Positions 1-8,518 of a DNA stretch of 64,000 bases are shown here, in pieces (position 1 is the stretch's first letter; each line of letters begins with the position of its first letter). Origin of the DNA: Streptomyces sp. NBC_00523. Its GTDB lineage: Bacteria; Actinomycetota; Actinomycetes; Streptomycetales; Streptomycetaceae. The stretch covers positions 3,038,001 through 3,102,000 of the forward strand of contig NZ_CP107836.1 of assembly GCF_036346615.1 (NCBI RefSeq), in the 5' to 3' direction. Under the pieces are notes generated by a model, which made no database searches, had not been told where the DNA came from, and saw only the letters and a list, made by a program, of their open reading frames with translations. The translations under genes were made by a program, and so were the position numbers.

Positions 1-365
1 GCGGCGACCCCGAGGGTGCCCTTGGCCAGCACGTTCCAGGCGCCCCAGAGGCCGGGGACGCTGACGGAGAGGCCGAGGACGTGGGTCTGCTCGCCGGGCA
101 CGACGAACGGCATGAGCAGGGCGAACGCGACGAACGGCACCTCGATCAGCAGCCTCTTCAGCAGGAAGCCGGCCGGGATGCGGGCGAGCGCGGTGACACC
201 CGCGATGAGCAGCGCGTAGAGCCCGAAGGCCCAGACGGCTTCGCGCGGGGTGGAGACGACGACCACGACGAAGCAGAACACGGCGGCGAGCTTGCAGTGC
301 GGCGGCAGGTCGTGGACCGGTGAGTGCCCGTGCCGGTAGAGCTTGTGCGCGTGACCGGCGCCCAT
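1..365 (-). CDS. ECF transporter T component CbiQ/NikQ, 3' end outside window
   Basis: This is the N-terminal ~121 residues of a transmembrane T component of an energy-coupling-factor metal transporter; the rest lies beyond base 1. The protein opens with a His-rich stretch (MGAGHAHKLYRHGHSPVH), followed by the LPPHCKLAA-type segment and hydrophobic helices, as in the CbiQ/NikQ family, which couples the metal-binding M protein to the ATPases. The ATG at 363-365 follows the CbiM/NikM stop codon by one base, so the two are translationally coupled in one operon. Cobalt and nickel versions cannot be told apart from this fragment, but the Nur-type site upstream of the operon favours nickel. Confidence 0.85.
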   Translation of the reverse strand, partial: MGAGHAHKLYRHGHSPVHDLPPHCKLAAVFCFVVVVVSTPREAVWAFGLYALLIAGVTALARIPAGFLLKRLLIEVPFVAFALLMPFVVPGEQTHVLGLSVSVPGLWGAWNVLAKGTLGVA

Positions 366-366
366 G

Positions 367-1425
367 TCAGACCTTCTCCTCGGTACGGCTGTCGGCCTCG
401 CCCTGCGTACGGCGTCGGCGGGAGACCACGTAGAAGGCGCCGCTGCCCGCGACGAGGGTGGCGCCGACGCCGATGATCCCGGCGAGGCCACCGGAGAGCC
501 GGGCGTTGGAGACGTCCTTGACGCCGTAGTCGGCGAGCGGGGAGTCCTTCGCGGCGTGCTCCTTGGCCTCCTTGTCGATGCCCTGGTCGGTGGCGACCTT
601 CTCCAGGCCGTCCGGGTTGGCGGAGGCGTAGAAGGAGACGAACCCGGCGAGCACGAGGGCGGTGACCAGGCCGGTGACCCAGAGGCCGCGGGTCGGGCGG
701 TGCGCGGCGGGGGCGGGCTCGCGCACCGGCGCCGGGGCGTCGACCAGTTCGCCGTCGACGCGGAGCTTGAGCGGGGCGGTGAGGCCCTTCGCGCCGTGGA
801 CCAGGTCGGGGCGGACGGCGAGGACGGCGCCGACGGTGAGCGCGGTGATCACGGCCTCGCCGATGCCGATGAGGACGTGCACGCCGACCATGGCGGTGAA
901 GACCTTGCCGATCGGGATGTCGGTGGTCCCGCCGATCCAGTACATCAGCGTGAAGGCACAGGCGGCGGCCGGTACGGAGACCAGCGCGGCGACGAACGAG
1001 GCGGCGGTCATCGAGCGGCGGGTGCGCGGCAGCACGCCGACCAGGCCGCGGAAGAGCGCGTACGCGACGACGGTGGTGACGACGCCCATGTCGAGGATGT
1101 TGACGCCGAGCGCGGTGAGGCCGCCGTCGGCGAAGAGGATGCCCTGCATCAGCAGGACGACGGATATGCAGAGCACACCCGTATACGGTCCGACGAGGAT
1201 CGCCGCGAGCGCCCCGCCGAGCAGATGGCCGCTGGTGCCGGCGGCGACGGGGAAGTTGAGCATCTGCACGGCGAAGATGAAGGCGGCGACCAGACCGGCC
1301 AGCGGTGCGGTGCGCTCGTCGAGTTCGCGCCGGGCCCCCCTGAGGCTGACGGCCACGGCACCGGCGGCGACGACGCCCGCGACGGCGGAGACGGGTGCGT
1401 TGATGAATCCGTCGGGTACATGCAT
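367..1425 (-). CDS. ECF metal-transporter substrate component CbiM/NikM with C-terminal PDGLE (CbiN/NikN-like) domain
   Basis: The 352-residue protein is the metal-binding membrane component of a nickel/cobalt ECF transporter. It starts MHVPDGFI; in CbiM/NikM the N-terminal Met-His contributes to metal chelation. Six to seven hydrophobic segments occupy residues ~1-215. A linker rich in Ala/Pro is followed by a second membrane unit (about residues 240-340) carrying the PDGLE signature and a final helix ending in an RRRR stop-transfer, so the CbiN/NikN function is fused to CbiM here. A GGAG sits 8 bases before the ATG. It is the first gene of the operon and is followed immediately by CbiQ/NikQ. 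Nickel is inferred from the regulatory site, not from the protein. Confidence 0.88.
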   Translation of the reverse strand: MHVPDGFINAPVSAVAGVVAAGAVAVSLRGARRELDERTAPLAGLVAAFIFAVQMLNFPVAAGTSGHLLGGALAAILVGPYTGVLCISVVLLMQGILFADGGLTALGVNILDMGVVTTVVAYALFRGLVGVLPRTRRSMTAASFVAALVSVPAAACAFTLMYWIGGTTDIPIGKVFTAMVGVHVLIGIGEAVITALTVGAVLAVRPDLVHGAKGLTAPLKLRVDGELVDAPAPVREPAPAAHRPTRGLWVTGLVTALVLAGFVSFYASANPDGLEKVATDQGIDKEAKEHAAKDSPLADYGVKDVSNARLSGGLAGIIGVGATLVAGSGAFYVVSRRRRTQGEADSRTEEKV

Positions 1426-1505
1426 GGGGGAGGCTCCGCTTCCTGCGTTCTCGGGTTGCTGCGCCGGGTGCGCGGGGTCGTGAACCTCTCAATGATAGGA
1501 CCTTG

Positions 1506-1522
1506 TTGCGAAGCGTTCGCAA
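1506..1522. promoter_or_regulatory. Probable Nur (nickel-responsive Fur-family) operator
   Basis: The sequence TTGCGAAGCGTTCGCAA has perfect 7-bp inverted arms around a 3-bp centre and fits the Streptomyces Nur box (tTGCaa-N5-ttGCAA). It lies 80-97 bases upstream of the CbiM/NikM start, just upstream of a -10-like TATCAT on the minus strand (1497-1492), so it overlaps the expected -35 region. This placement suits repression of the transporter when nickel is sufficient. Binding is inferred from the match only. Confidence 0.6.
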
Positions 1523-1624
1523 GAGCGCGTCCACCACAACTGCAGAGGATTCCCCTAGTGCCCTTTTCGTAAAATATGGGACATTAGAGAACAAAGTTGC
1601 AGAAGCAGGATGGAGAGTCGGCCC

Positions 1625-1981
1625 ATGTCCTCCGTGATCCATGACCATGCCCGCGCCCGGCTCGTCACCGACGCCCGCGACCTGCCCGTCGTCCCGGTCG
1701 AGCTGCGGTTCGACGGCGCGGACTCCCCCGCGAAGGTCCGCATCGCCTATCCGGGCGGCACGGAGTGGGCCATCGACCGCGAGCTCCTGGAGCGCGGGCT
1801 GCGCTACCCGGTCGAGCAGGACGGCTGGCGGATATGGCCGTGCGGCAGGGTCCAGGTGGTCGTGGAGCGGCACGACGCGGCCGGTGTCGACGTCGTCCAG
1901 TTCGACTGCGCCCCGATGGTCCGCTTCCTGCGGCGTACGCACAAGGAGGCCGAGGCCCCCCACGCCGCCGCGCGCACCTGA
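1625..1981 (+). CDS. ssgE: SsgA-like sporulation protein (SALP), probably SsgE
   Basis: This 118-residue protein belongs to the SsgA-like family found only in sporulating actinomycetes, where members direct septum placement, peptidoglycan remodelling and spore separation. Family landmarks include the N-terminal beta strands (LPVVPVELRFD), VRIAYPGGTEWAIDRELLERGL, the DGWRIWPCG loop and the C-terminal VVQFDCAPMVRFLRRT. I chose the ATG at 1625 because GGAGAG sits 7 bases upstream; an in-frame ATG at 1610 has no spaced Shine-Dalgarno. A TAAAAT at 1570-1575 is a candidate -10. The name ssgE rests on inferred synteny: in S. coelicolor ssgE lies tens of genes from hrdD, as here. SsgE is linked to autolytic spore separation. 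Confidence 0.8.
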   Translation: MSSVIHDHARARLVTDARDLPVVPVELRFDGADSPAKVRIAYPGGTEWAIDRELLERGLRYPVEQDGWRIWPCGRVQVVVERHDAAGVDVVQFDCAPMVRFLRRTHKEAEAPHAAART

Positions 1982-1993
1982 GCGGACGACGCA

Positions 1994-2028
1994 GAGAGCC
2001 CCCGTGCACACCGTGCACGGGGGCTCTC
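1994..2028 (+). terminator. Strong hairpin terminator after ssgE
   Basis: A perfect 16-bp inverted repeat (arms 1994-2009 and 2013-2028) with a 3-base ACC loop starts 12 bases after the ssgE stop. No U-tract follows, as is usual for Streptomyces terminators. Confidence 0.75.
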
Positions 2029-2066
2029 GCCGCCCCGGCCCCCCGTCCCCACAGGTAACCCGGGCT

Positions 2067-2101
2067 TCCGGGGCCGCGCACCGCTCGGACGCGGCCCCGG
2101 A
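2067..2101 (-). terminator. Hairpin terminator after the MMPL exporter gene
   Basis: Arms at 2067-2078 and 2090-2101 form a perfect 12-bp stem with an 11-base loop, 16 bases beyond the MMPL stop on the minus strand. Together with the hairpin at 1994-2028 it separates the two convergent genes. Confidence 0.65.
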
Positions 2102-2117
2102 GATCAGACCGCGCGGC

Positions 2118-4346
2118 TCACACGCGGATCAGCTCGCGCTCCCCGCCGGACTCCGGGCCTCCGTCGCCGGCGGCCGGCTCGTCCAGGTCCTTGCGCAGGC
2201 CCTCGCCCTCGACGTCCACGTTGGGCAGCGCGCGGTCCAGCCAGCGCGGCAGCCACCAGGCGCGCTTGCCGAGCAGCGCCAGGACGGCGGGCACGATCGC
2301 CATGCGCACGATGAACGCGTCGAAGAAGACGGCGATGGCGAGCGAGAAGCCGATCATCTTGATCATCTGCTCGCTGGAGCCGATGAAGCCGGAGAACACC
2401 GCGATCATGATCACGGCGGCGGCCGTGACGACCCGCGCCCCGTGCTTGAAGCCGGTCACGATGGCCTGGCCGGGCTTCTCGCCGTGGACGTACGCCTCAC
2501 GCATCCGCGTGACGAGGAAGACCTCGTAGTCCATCGCGAGGCCGAAGACCACGCCCACCATGAAGATCGGCATCATTGACATGATCGGACCGGTCTGCTC
2601 GACCCCGAAGAGCGAGCCGAGCCAGCCCCACTGGAAGACCGCGACGACCGCGCCCAGGGCCGCGACGACCGAGAGCAGGAAGCCGAGCGCCGCCTTCAGC
2701 GGTACGAGCACCGACCGGAAGACCACCATCAGCAGCAGGAAGGCGAGGCCGACCACGAGCGCCAGGTAGGGCAGCAGCGCGTCGTTCATCTTCTGCGAGA
2801 AGTCGATGTTCATCGCGGTGGAGCCGGTGACCAGCACCTCGGCGCCGGTGTCGGACTTGATGTCCTTGCCCGCGTCGCGGATCGCGTGGACCACGTTCTC
2901 CGTCTCGACGGAGCTCGGGCGGTCCTTAGGGACGACGGTGATCATCGCCGCGTCGCCGGCCTTGTTGAACGTGGCCGGGGTGACGGCGACGACGCCCTTC
3001 ATGCCGGCGATCCGGTCGCCGACCTGCTTGGCCGCGGCCTTGCCGTCCGCGCTGTTCTCGGTGTCCACGACGACGAGCAGCGGCCCGTTGAAGCCGGGGC
3101 CGAAGCCGTCGGAGAGCAGGTCGTAGGCGCGGCGCTGGGTGGTGCTGGTGGGCTGCGAGCCGTCGTCCGGCAGGCCCATCTCCAGCGAGGCGGCCGGTAC
3201 CGCGATGGCACCGAGGCCCAGGACGCCGACGAGCAGCACCCAGACCGGCTTGCGCAGCACGAACCGGGCCCAGCGGGTGCCCATGTTCGGCTTCGCCTCG
3301 GGCTTGTCCGCCGCGTCGGCGGCCTTGCGCGCCTTGCGGCCCACGATGCGCTTGCCCACGAAGCCCAGCATGGCCGGGACGAGGGTGAGGGCGATGAGGA
3401 CGGCGATGGCGACCGTGCCGGCCGCGGCGAAGCCCATCTTGGAGAGCATCGGGATGTTGACGACGGCCAGGCCGACGAGGGCGATGACCACGGTGAGCCC
3501 GGCGAAGACGACCGCGGACCCGGCCGTGCCGACCGCCCGGCCCGCCGCCTCCTCGCGTTCCCGGCCCTCGGCCAGCTCGGCGCGGTAGCGGGAGACGATG
3601 AACAGCGCGTAGTCGATGCCGACGGCGAGGCCGATCATCATCGCAAGCGTGGAGGTGGTGGAGCCCAGGTCGAGCACGTTGGCCAGGGCGGTGATCGTGG
3701 AGACGCCGATGCCGACCCCGATCAGGGCGGTGAGCAGCGGCAGCCCGGCCGCGATGAGCGAGCCGAAGGTGATGACGAGGACCACGGCGGCCAGCGCGAT
3801 GCCGATGACCTCGGTGGCGCCGGTCTCCGGCATCACCTGGAGCGCGTCACCGCCGATCTCGACGGTCATCCCGCTCTTCTGGGCGTGGGTTCCGGCGTCC
3901 TCCAGCGCGTCCCGGGTCGCGTCGGTCAGCTCCATCGAGTTGACCTTGTACGACACCGAGATGTACGCGGTGGAGCCGTTCTTGGAGACGGCCTTGCCGG
4001 TGTACGGGTCGGTGACGGAGGCGATCTGGTCGGAGCCTTCCCTCAGCTCCCGGGTGATCTTGTTGACCTCGGCCTTGTTGGCCGCGTCCGTCATCTTCTC
4101 GTGCTCGGGGGCCTTGAAGACGATGCGCGCGGTGGCGCCGTCCGCACTGGCGGCCGGGAAGCGCTGTTCCAGCAGGTCGAAGGCCTTCTGGGCCTCCGTA
4201 CCGGGGATGGAGAAGGAGCTGGAGGTGGCGGTGGCTGCGGAGGACGCGCCGAACCCGGCGAGTGCCAGCAGTGCCACCCAGATCAGGGCGACATAGCGGC
4301 GGCGCCGGAAGGCGAGCCGTCCGAGCTTGTAGAGGAATGTGGCCAC
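2118..4346 (-). CDS. MMPL-family RND membrane transporter
   Basis: The 742-residue protein is an RND-superfamily exporter of the MMPL type, which in actinobacteria exports lipids, siderophores or hydrophobic compounds. Each half has one N-terminal helix, a large extracytoplasmic loop and a block of five further helices. The first helix lies at about residues 17-36, with a soluble loop from ~38-170 and another from ~395-525. MMPL landmarks include the GLAVGIDYALFIVSRYR segment in the first half and GLAMDYEVFLVTRMRE in the second; their Asp-Tyr pairs form the proton relay. The C-terminus is short and acidic. It lies 127 bases downstream of the TetR gene on the same strand, and the repressor very likely controls it. 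The substrate cannot be read from sequence. Confidence 0.9.
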   Translation of the reverse strand: MATFLYKLGRLAFRRRRYVALIWVALLALAGFGASSAATATSSSFSIPGTEAQKAFDLLEQRFPAASADGATARIVFKAPEHEKMTDAANKAEVNKITRELREGSDQIASVTDPYTGKAVSKNGSTAYISVSYKVNSMELTDATRDALEDAGTHAQKSGMTVEIGGDALQVMPETGATEVIGIALAAVVLVITFGSLIAAGLPLLTALIGVGIGVSTITALANVLDLGSTTSTLAMMIGLAVGIDYALFIVSRYRAELAEGREREEAAGRAVGTAGSAVVFAGLTVVIALVGLAVVNIPMLSKMGFAAAGTVAIAVLIALTLVPAMLGFVGKRIVGRKARKAADAADKPEAKPNMGTRWARFVLRKPVWVLLVGVLGLGAIAVPAASLEMGLPDDGSQPTSTTQRRAYDLLSDGFGPGFNGPLLVVVDTENSADGKAAAKQVGDRIAGMKGVVAVTPATFNKAGDAAMITVVPKDRPSSVETENVVHAIRDAGKDIKSDTGAEVLVTGSTAMNIDFSQKMNDALLPYLALVVGLAFLLLMVVFRSVLVPLKAALGFLLSVVAALGAVVAVFQWGWLGSLFGVEQTGPIMSMMPIFMVGVVFGLAMDYEVFLVTRMREAYVHGEKPGQAIVTGFKHGARVVTAAAVIMIAVFSGFIGSSEQMIKMIGFSLAIAVFFDAFIVRMAIVPAVLALLGKRAWWLPRWLDRALPNVDVEGEGLRKDLDEPAAGDGGPESGGERELIRV

Positions 4347-4473
4347 GGGGGCGTACTCCCGGTCAGGTCGTGGAGTGGAAAAGGGCGTGAGGAACCAGCC
4401 CGACGACGAGAGCGGCGTGTCAGGTGGGGCTTGGGGAGGGGGCCGTACGGGAAAGGCGCGGGGACCGAGAAGG

Positions 4474-5046
4474 TCAGGCTCCGAGAGCGGGGAGGATCAC
4501 GGAGTCGACGTAATCGAGAAGGAATGCCTGGTCGACCGGGCGGTCCTCGACCAGCTGCCGAGTGGCGAAGGCGCCGATCAGCATGTGCGGTACGTATCTG
4601 AGCGCCGGGTTGTCCGGGCTCACCTCTCCCCGGTCCACGGCCCGGCGCAGCAGCGTGTCGAGACCGGTCATCTCCGGTTCGACCAGCAGTTCGCGCAGGG
4701 CCTGGAGGAGGTCGGGGTTGTTGTGGACGGCATGGCTCAGACCCCGCATCAGCGCGGCGTCCTTCTCCATCTGACAGTCGTCACTGCGGCTGAGTACGGC
4801 GTGGAAGTCACCGCGCAGCGAGCCGGTGTCGACATCGCCGAGGGTGCCGGGTTTGTTGTGGCGCAGGGCCGTGACGACCAGCGCCGGCTTGCTCCCCCAC
4901 TGGCGGTAGAGGGTGGCCTTGCTGGAATGCGTACGGGCGGCGACGCCGTCCATCGTGAGGGCGTCGTAGCCGACTTCGCGGAGCAGGTCGAGCACGGCGG
5001 CGTACAGCTCGCTCTCACGCTCGGGCGTGAGCCGTGTGCGTGCCAT
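4474..5046 (-). CDS. TetR-family repressor of the MMPL exporter
   Basis: This 190-residue TetR protein has an N-terminal helix-turn-helix (residues ~10-55; ALTMDGVAARTHSSKATLYRQW) and a variable ligand-binding C-terminal domain. The ATG at 5046 is preceded by AGGAGG at 5054-5059; longer in-frame readings run into the operator region and are not credible. It lies upstream of the MMPL gene in the same direction and faces a divergent tricorn protease gene. The three palindromes between the two start codons are its expected operators, implying autorepression and control of the exporter. The inducer is unknown. Confidence 0.9.
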   Translation of the reverse strand: MARTRLTPERESELYAAVLDLLREVGYDALTMDGVAARTHSSKATLYRQWGSKPALVVTALRHNKPGTLGDVDTGSLRGDFHAVLSRSDDCQMEKDAALMRGLSHAVHNNPDLLQALRELLVEPEMTGLDTLLRRAVDRGEVSPDNPALRYVPHMLIGAFATRQLVEDRPVDQAFLLDYVDSVILPALGA

Positions 5047-5076
5047 GGTTCGACCTCCTGTCCGATCAGTCATCGA

Positions 5077-5106
5077 ACGAATCCGTATCGAACGAAACCG
5101 TTTCGT
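5077..5106. promoter_or_regulatory. Tandem TetR-type operators (one degenerate, one consensus)
   Basis: ACGAAACCGTTTCGT at 5092-5106 has ACGAAA/TTTCGT arms around CCG. Directly abutting it at 5077-5091 is a 12/15 match to the same 15-mer. Both lie within 60 bases of the TetR start codon. Their repetition at 5139-5153 is what supports a real operator. Confidence 0.6.
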
Positions 5107-5138
5107 ACAGCAGAACGGTACCTCGCCCGCCGAGCGAA

Positions 5139-5153
5139 ACGAAACGGTTTCGT
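5139..5153. promoter_or_regulatory. TetR-type operator near the tricorn gene
   Basis: ACGAAACGGTTTCGT matches the operator at 5092-5106 in 14 of 15 bases (central CGG instead of CCG), with intact ACGAAA/TTTCGT arms. It is 71 bases upstream of the tricorn GTG, so the same repressor could also affect that gene. Confidence 0.6.
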
Positions 5154-5224
5154 TTGTGGCTCGCACCACAAAAAGCGGGCCTCTCTGAGTTGCCGGGCCC
5201 CCTTCGCGCGGAAAGCATTGGGGG

Positions 5225-8200
5225 GTGAGTGACGACGTCTCGTATCTCCGGTTCCCGCACCTCCACGAGGATCTGCTCTGCTTCGCGGCGGAGGACGACC
5301 TGTGGGTCGCCCCGCTCGCCGCCGAGGGGGAGCGCCCCGGCCGGGCCTGGCGGGTCACCGTCGACCGCACCAGAGTCGGCCACCCCCGGTTCTCGCCCGA
5401 CGGGACCCGGATCGCGTACACGTCCTGGCGCAGCCTCGACCCGGAGATCCACCTCGCCCCGGTCGACGGCGGACCGTCCCGCCGGCTCACCTACTGGGGC
5501 TCCACCGACACCCGGGTCTGCGGCTGGACGCCCGACCCGGGCGACGCGGCGCAGATCCTCGCCGTCTCCTCGCACAACCAGCCGTTCTCCTACTTCTCCT
5601 GGGCCTACAGCGTCCCCACCGACGGCAGCCCCGGCGGCAAGCTGCCCTGGGGCCCGGTCTCGGACATCGCGGTCGCCGACACCGACGGCGAGCGCCGCAC
5701 CCTGCTGCTCACCGGCACCCCGCCGCACGAACCGGCGGCCTGGAAGCGCTACCGGGGCGGGGCCATGGGCCGCCTGTGGCTGCACGGCGAGCGGCTGCTC
5801 CCGGACATCGGCGGGCACCTCGACACCCCGATGTTCGTCGGCGGCCGGATCGCGTTCCTCTCCGACCACGAGGGCGTCGGCAACCTCTACTCCTGCCGCC
5901 CCGACGGCACGGACCTGCGCCGCCACACCGACCACGACGCGTTCTACGCCCGGCACGCGGCGAGCGACGGGCGCCGCGTGGTCTACCAGTGCGCGGGCGA
6001 GCTGTGGCTGGTGGACGACCTGGAGACCCCGGGCGCCGTGCCCCGGAAGCTGGAGGTCCGGCTCGGCGGCCCGCGCGCCGGACGGCGTACGTACCAGGTC
6101 CCCGCCTCCAGCCATGTGGACGCGGTGTCCGTGGACGAGACGGGCCGGGCGAGCGCCGTGTCGGTACGCGGCAGCCTGTACTGGCTCACGCACCGCGACG
6201 GGCCCGCACGCACCATCTCGGACACGCCGGGGGTACGGGTGCGGCTGCCGGAGATGCTGGGCAGCGGGGGCGAGGTCGCGTACGTCACCGACGCGGAGGG
6301 CGAGGACGCGGTCGAGATCGCCCCGCTGCCGCGCGCCAGCGGCGACCGCCCGGTCCGCCGCCTCGCCTCGGGCCTGATCGGCCGGGTCCAGGAGCTGGTC
6401 TCCGACCCGGACGGCGAACGCCTCGCCATCGCCTCGCACGACGGCCGCCTGCTGCTCCTGGACACCGACGAGGAGACGGCCACCGGAGAGCCGGTCGAGC
6501 TGATCCGGTCCGTCAACGGGCCCGTGCGCGACCTGGCGTTCTCCCCGGACGGCGCCTGGCTGACCTGGTCGCACCCGGGCATCGGCCGCTCCCTGCGCAA
6601 GATCAAGCTGGCCCGGATCGGCGGTCCGGGCGAACCGGCGATCGTGGACGTCACCAACGGCCGCTTCGAGGACGAGAACCCGGTGTTCACCGGCGACGGC
6701 CGCTATCTGGCGTTCCTGTCCTGGCGCGGCTTCGACCCGGTGTACGACGTCCACACCGGCGACCTGTCCTTCCCGCTCGGCTGCCGCCCCTACCTGGTGC
6801 CGCTCTCCTCGGCGACCCCGTCCCCCTTCGCCCTGCTGCCCGACGGGCGGCCCGCGGCGGGCGGCCTGGACCCGGTCGACTCGGCCGAGGCGGGGATGAC
6901 GGAGGGGTCCACGGTCACGGTCGAGTTCGAGGGCCTGGAGAGCCGGGTCACCCCGTTCCCGGTCTCCGCCTCGAAGTACTCCGCGCTGGCGCCGGTCAGC
7001 GGCGGCGGTCTGGTGTGGCTGCGCTGGCCGATCTCCGGGGCGCTCGGCGAGACCTTCGCCAACCCGGCGGACATGTCGGGGCGGCCGACCCTGGAGCACT
7101 TCAGCATCGCCAAGGCGAAGAAGACCGAACTCGTGGGCCACCTCGACTGGTTCGAGGTCAGCGGCGACGCCTCACGGCTCGTCGTGATGGACGACGGCGA
7201 GCTGCGCGCGGTCCCCGCGACGGAGCCCGGCGACAACGACTCGACCGTCTATCTGGACCTGCGCCGCATCCTGCACGAGGTGGACCCGGCGGCGGAGTGG
7301 CGCGGGGCGTACGGCGAGGCGGGCCGCATCATCCGCTCGTACTTCTGGGAGCCGGACATGTGCGGCATCGACTGGCCGGCGGTCCTGGACCAGTACCGCC
7401 CCCTGGTCGAACGCGTCGCCACACCCGACGAGTTCGCGGACCTGCTGCGCGAGGTGCTGGGCGAGCTGGGCACCTCGCACGCGTACGTGTCGCCCGCGCG
7501 CCGCAACGAGGGCCCGCCGCACTACCAGCGCGCGATCGGCCTGCTCGGCGCCAACTTCGCGTGCCGGGACGGGCACTGGACCCTGCTGCGCATCCTGCCC
7601 GGCGACTCGTCGGACTCCAAGGCGCGTTCCCCGCTGGCCGGTACGGGCATCCGCGAGGGGGCGGTGCTGACCCATGTGGACGGGCGGCCGGTGGACCCGG
7701 TCGCCGGGCCGTATCCGCTGCTGGCGGCGGCGGGCGGCACGACGGTCGAGCTGACCTTCCGCCCGGCGGAGGGCGGGGGGCGGCCGCGCCGCATCGCGAT
7801 CGTGCCCCTCGTCGACGAGCGCCCCCTGCGCTATCAGGACTGGGTCGCCAAGCGCCGCGAGGTGGTCCGGGAGCTGAGCGGGGGGCGGTGCGGGTACCTC
7901 CACATCCCCGACATGGGCGGTTCCGGCTGGGCGCAGTTCAACCGGGACCTGCGCATGGAGGTGTCCCGCCCCGCGCTGATCGTGGACGTACGCGGCAACG
8001 CCGGCGGCCACATCAGCGAGCTGGTGGTGGAGAAGCTCACCCGCACGATCCTGGGCTGGGACCTCACCCGCAACGCCCAGCCGGTGTCGTACGCCTCCAA
8101 CGCCCCCCGGGGCCCCGTCGTCGCCCTGGCCGACGAGGCGACCTCCTCCGACGGCGACATGATCACGGCCGCGTTCCGGCTGCTGAAGCTGGGCCCGGTC

Positions 8201-8509
8201 GTCGGCCAGCGCACGTGGGGCGGCGTCGTCGGCATGACCGGCCGCCACCGCCTGGGCGACGGCACGGTGATCACGGTGCCGATGAACGCCGCCTGGTTCG
8301 ACACGTACGGCTGGTCCGTCGAGAACCACGGCGTCGAACCGGACCTGGAGGCGCTGCGCACCCCGCTGGACTGGGCGGAGGGGCGCTACGCGGTCCTGGA
8401 CGACGCGGTCCGCACCGCCCTGGACCTCCTCGCCGCCCACCCCCCGGCGACCCCGCCGACGTACGACACCGCCCCGGACCGGAGGAGGCCGCCGCTGCCG
8501 CCGAGGTAG
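5225..8509 (+). CDS. Tricorn protease homologue (S41 family)
   Basis: This 1094-residue protein matches full-length tricorn protease, a large cytoplasmic enzyme that degrades peptides released by the proteasome. Order: an N-terminal six-bladed propeller (about 1-310), a seven-bladed propeller (about 320-660), helical bundle, PDZ-like domain (RAIGLLGANF to VDGRPV, about 765-825) and C-terminal S41 core. The catalytic set is intact by comparison with the Thermoplasma enzyme: Ser751-His752 (GTSHAYV), Ser975-Asp976 (TSSDGDM) and Glu1038 (NHGVEPD). The GTG at 5225 has only weak purine-rich sequence upstream. It is divergent from the TetR gene and shares its operator region. Confidence 0.93.
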   Translation: MSDDVSYLRFPHLHEDLLCFAAEDDLWVAPLAAEGERPGRAWRVTVDRTRVGHPRFSPDGTRIAYTSWRSLDPEIHLAPVDGGPSRRLTYWGSTDTRVCGWTPDPGDAAQILAVSSHNQPFSYFSWAYSVPTDGSPGGKLPWGPVSDIAVADTDGERRTLLLTGTPPHEPAAWKRYRGGAMGRLWLHGERLLPDIGGHLDTPMFVGGRIAFLSDHEGVGNLYSCRPDGTDLRRHTDHDAFYARHAASDGRRVVYQCAGELWLVDDLETPGAVPRKLEVRLGGPRAGRRTYQVPASSHVDAVSVDETGRASAVSVRGSLYWLTHRDGPARTISDTPGVRVRLPEMLGSGGEVAYVTDAEGEDAVEIAPLPRASGDRPVRRLASGLIGRVQELVSDPDGERLAIASHDGRLLLLDTDEETATGEPVELIRSVNGPVRDLAFSPDGAWLTWSHPGIGRSLRKIKLARIGGPGEPAIVDVTNGRFEDENPVFTGDGRYLAFLSWRGFDPVYDVHTGDLSFPLGCRPYLVPLSSATPSPFALLPDGRPAAGGLDPVDSAEAGMTEGSTVTVEFEGLESRVTPFPVSASKYSALAPVSGGGLVWLRWPISGALGETFANPADMSGRPTLEHFSIAKAKKTELVGHLDWFEVSGDASRLVVMDDGELRAVPATEPGDNDSTVYLDLRRILHEVDPAAEWRGAYGEAGRIIRSYFWEPDMCGIDWPAVLDQYRPLVERVATPDEFADLLREVLGELGTSHAYVSPARRNEGPPHYQRAIGLLGANFACRDGHWTLLRILPGDSSDSKARSPLAGTGIREGAVLTHVDGRPVDPVAGPYPLLAAAGGTTVELTFRPAEGGGRPRRIAIVPLVDERPLRYQDWVAKRREVVRELSGGRCGYLHIPDMGGSGWAQFNRDLRMEVSRPALIVDVRGNAGGHISELVVEKLTRTILGWDLTRNAQPVSYASNAPRGPVVALADEATSSDGDMITAAFRLLKLGPVVGQRTWGGVVGMTGRHRLGDGTVITVPMNAAWFDTYGWSVENHGVEPDLEALRTPLDWAEGRYAVLDDAVRTALDLLAAHPPATPPTYDTAPDRRRPPLPPR

Positions 8510-8518
8510 GCGGGCGGC

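Noticed and set aside
367..1624. Cobalamin riboswitch upstream of the CbiM gene
   Set aside because: The leader is under 100 bases after the candidate promoter and shows no B12-box-like conserved sequence; a Nur palindrome is present instead.
158..2011. A 617-codon minus-strand open frame across CbiM/NikM and ssgE
   Set aside because: It is Arg/Pro/His-rich, crosses a promoter and a terminator hairpin, and runs against clear genes in other frames. It is a high-GC shadow.
5093..5153. Operator palindromes as transposon or attachment-site ends
   Set aside because: There is no flanking duplication or recombinase gene, and the motif repeats only beside the TetR start.
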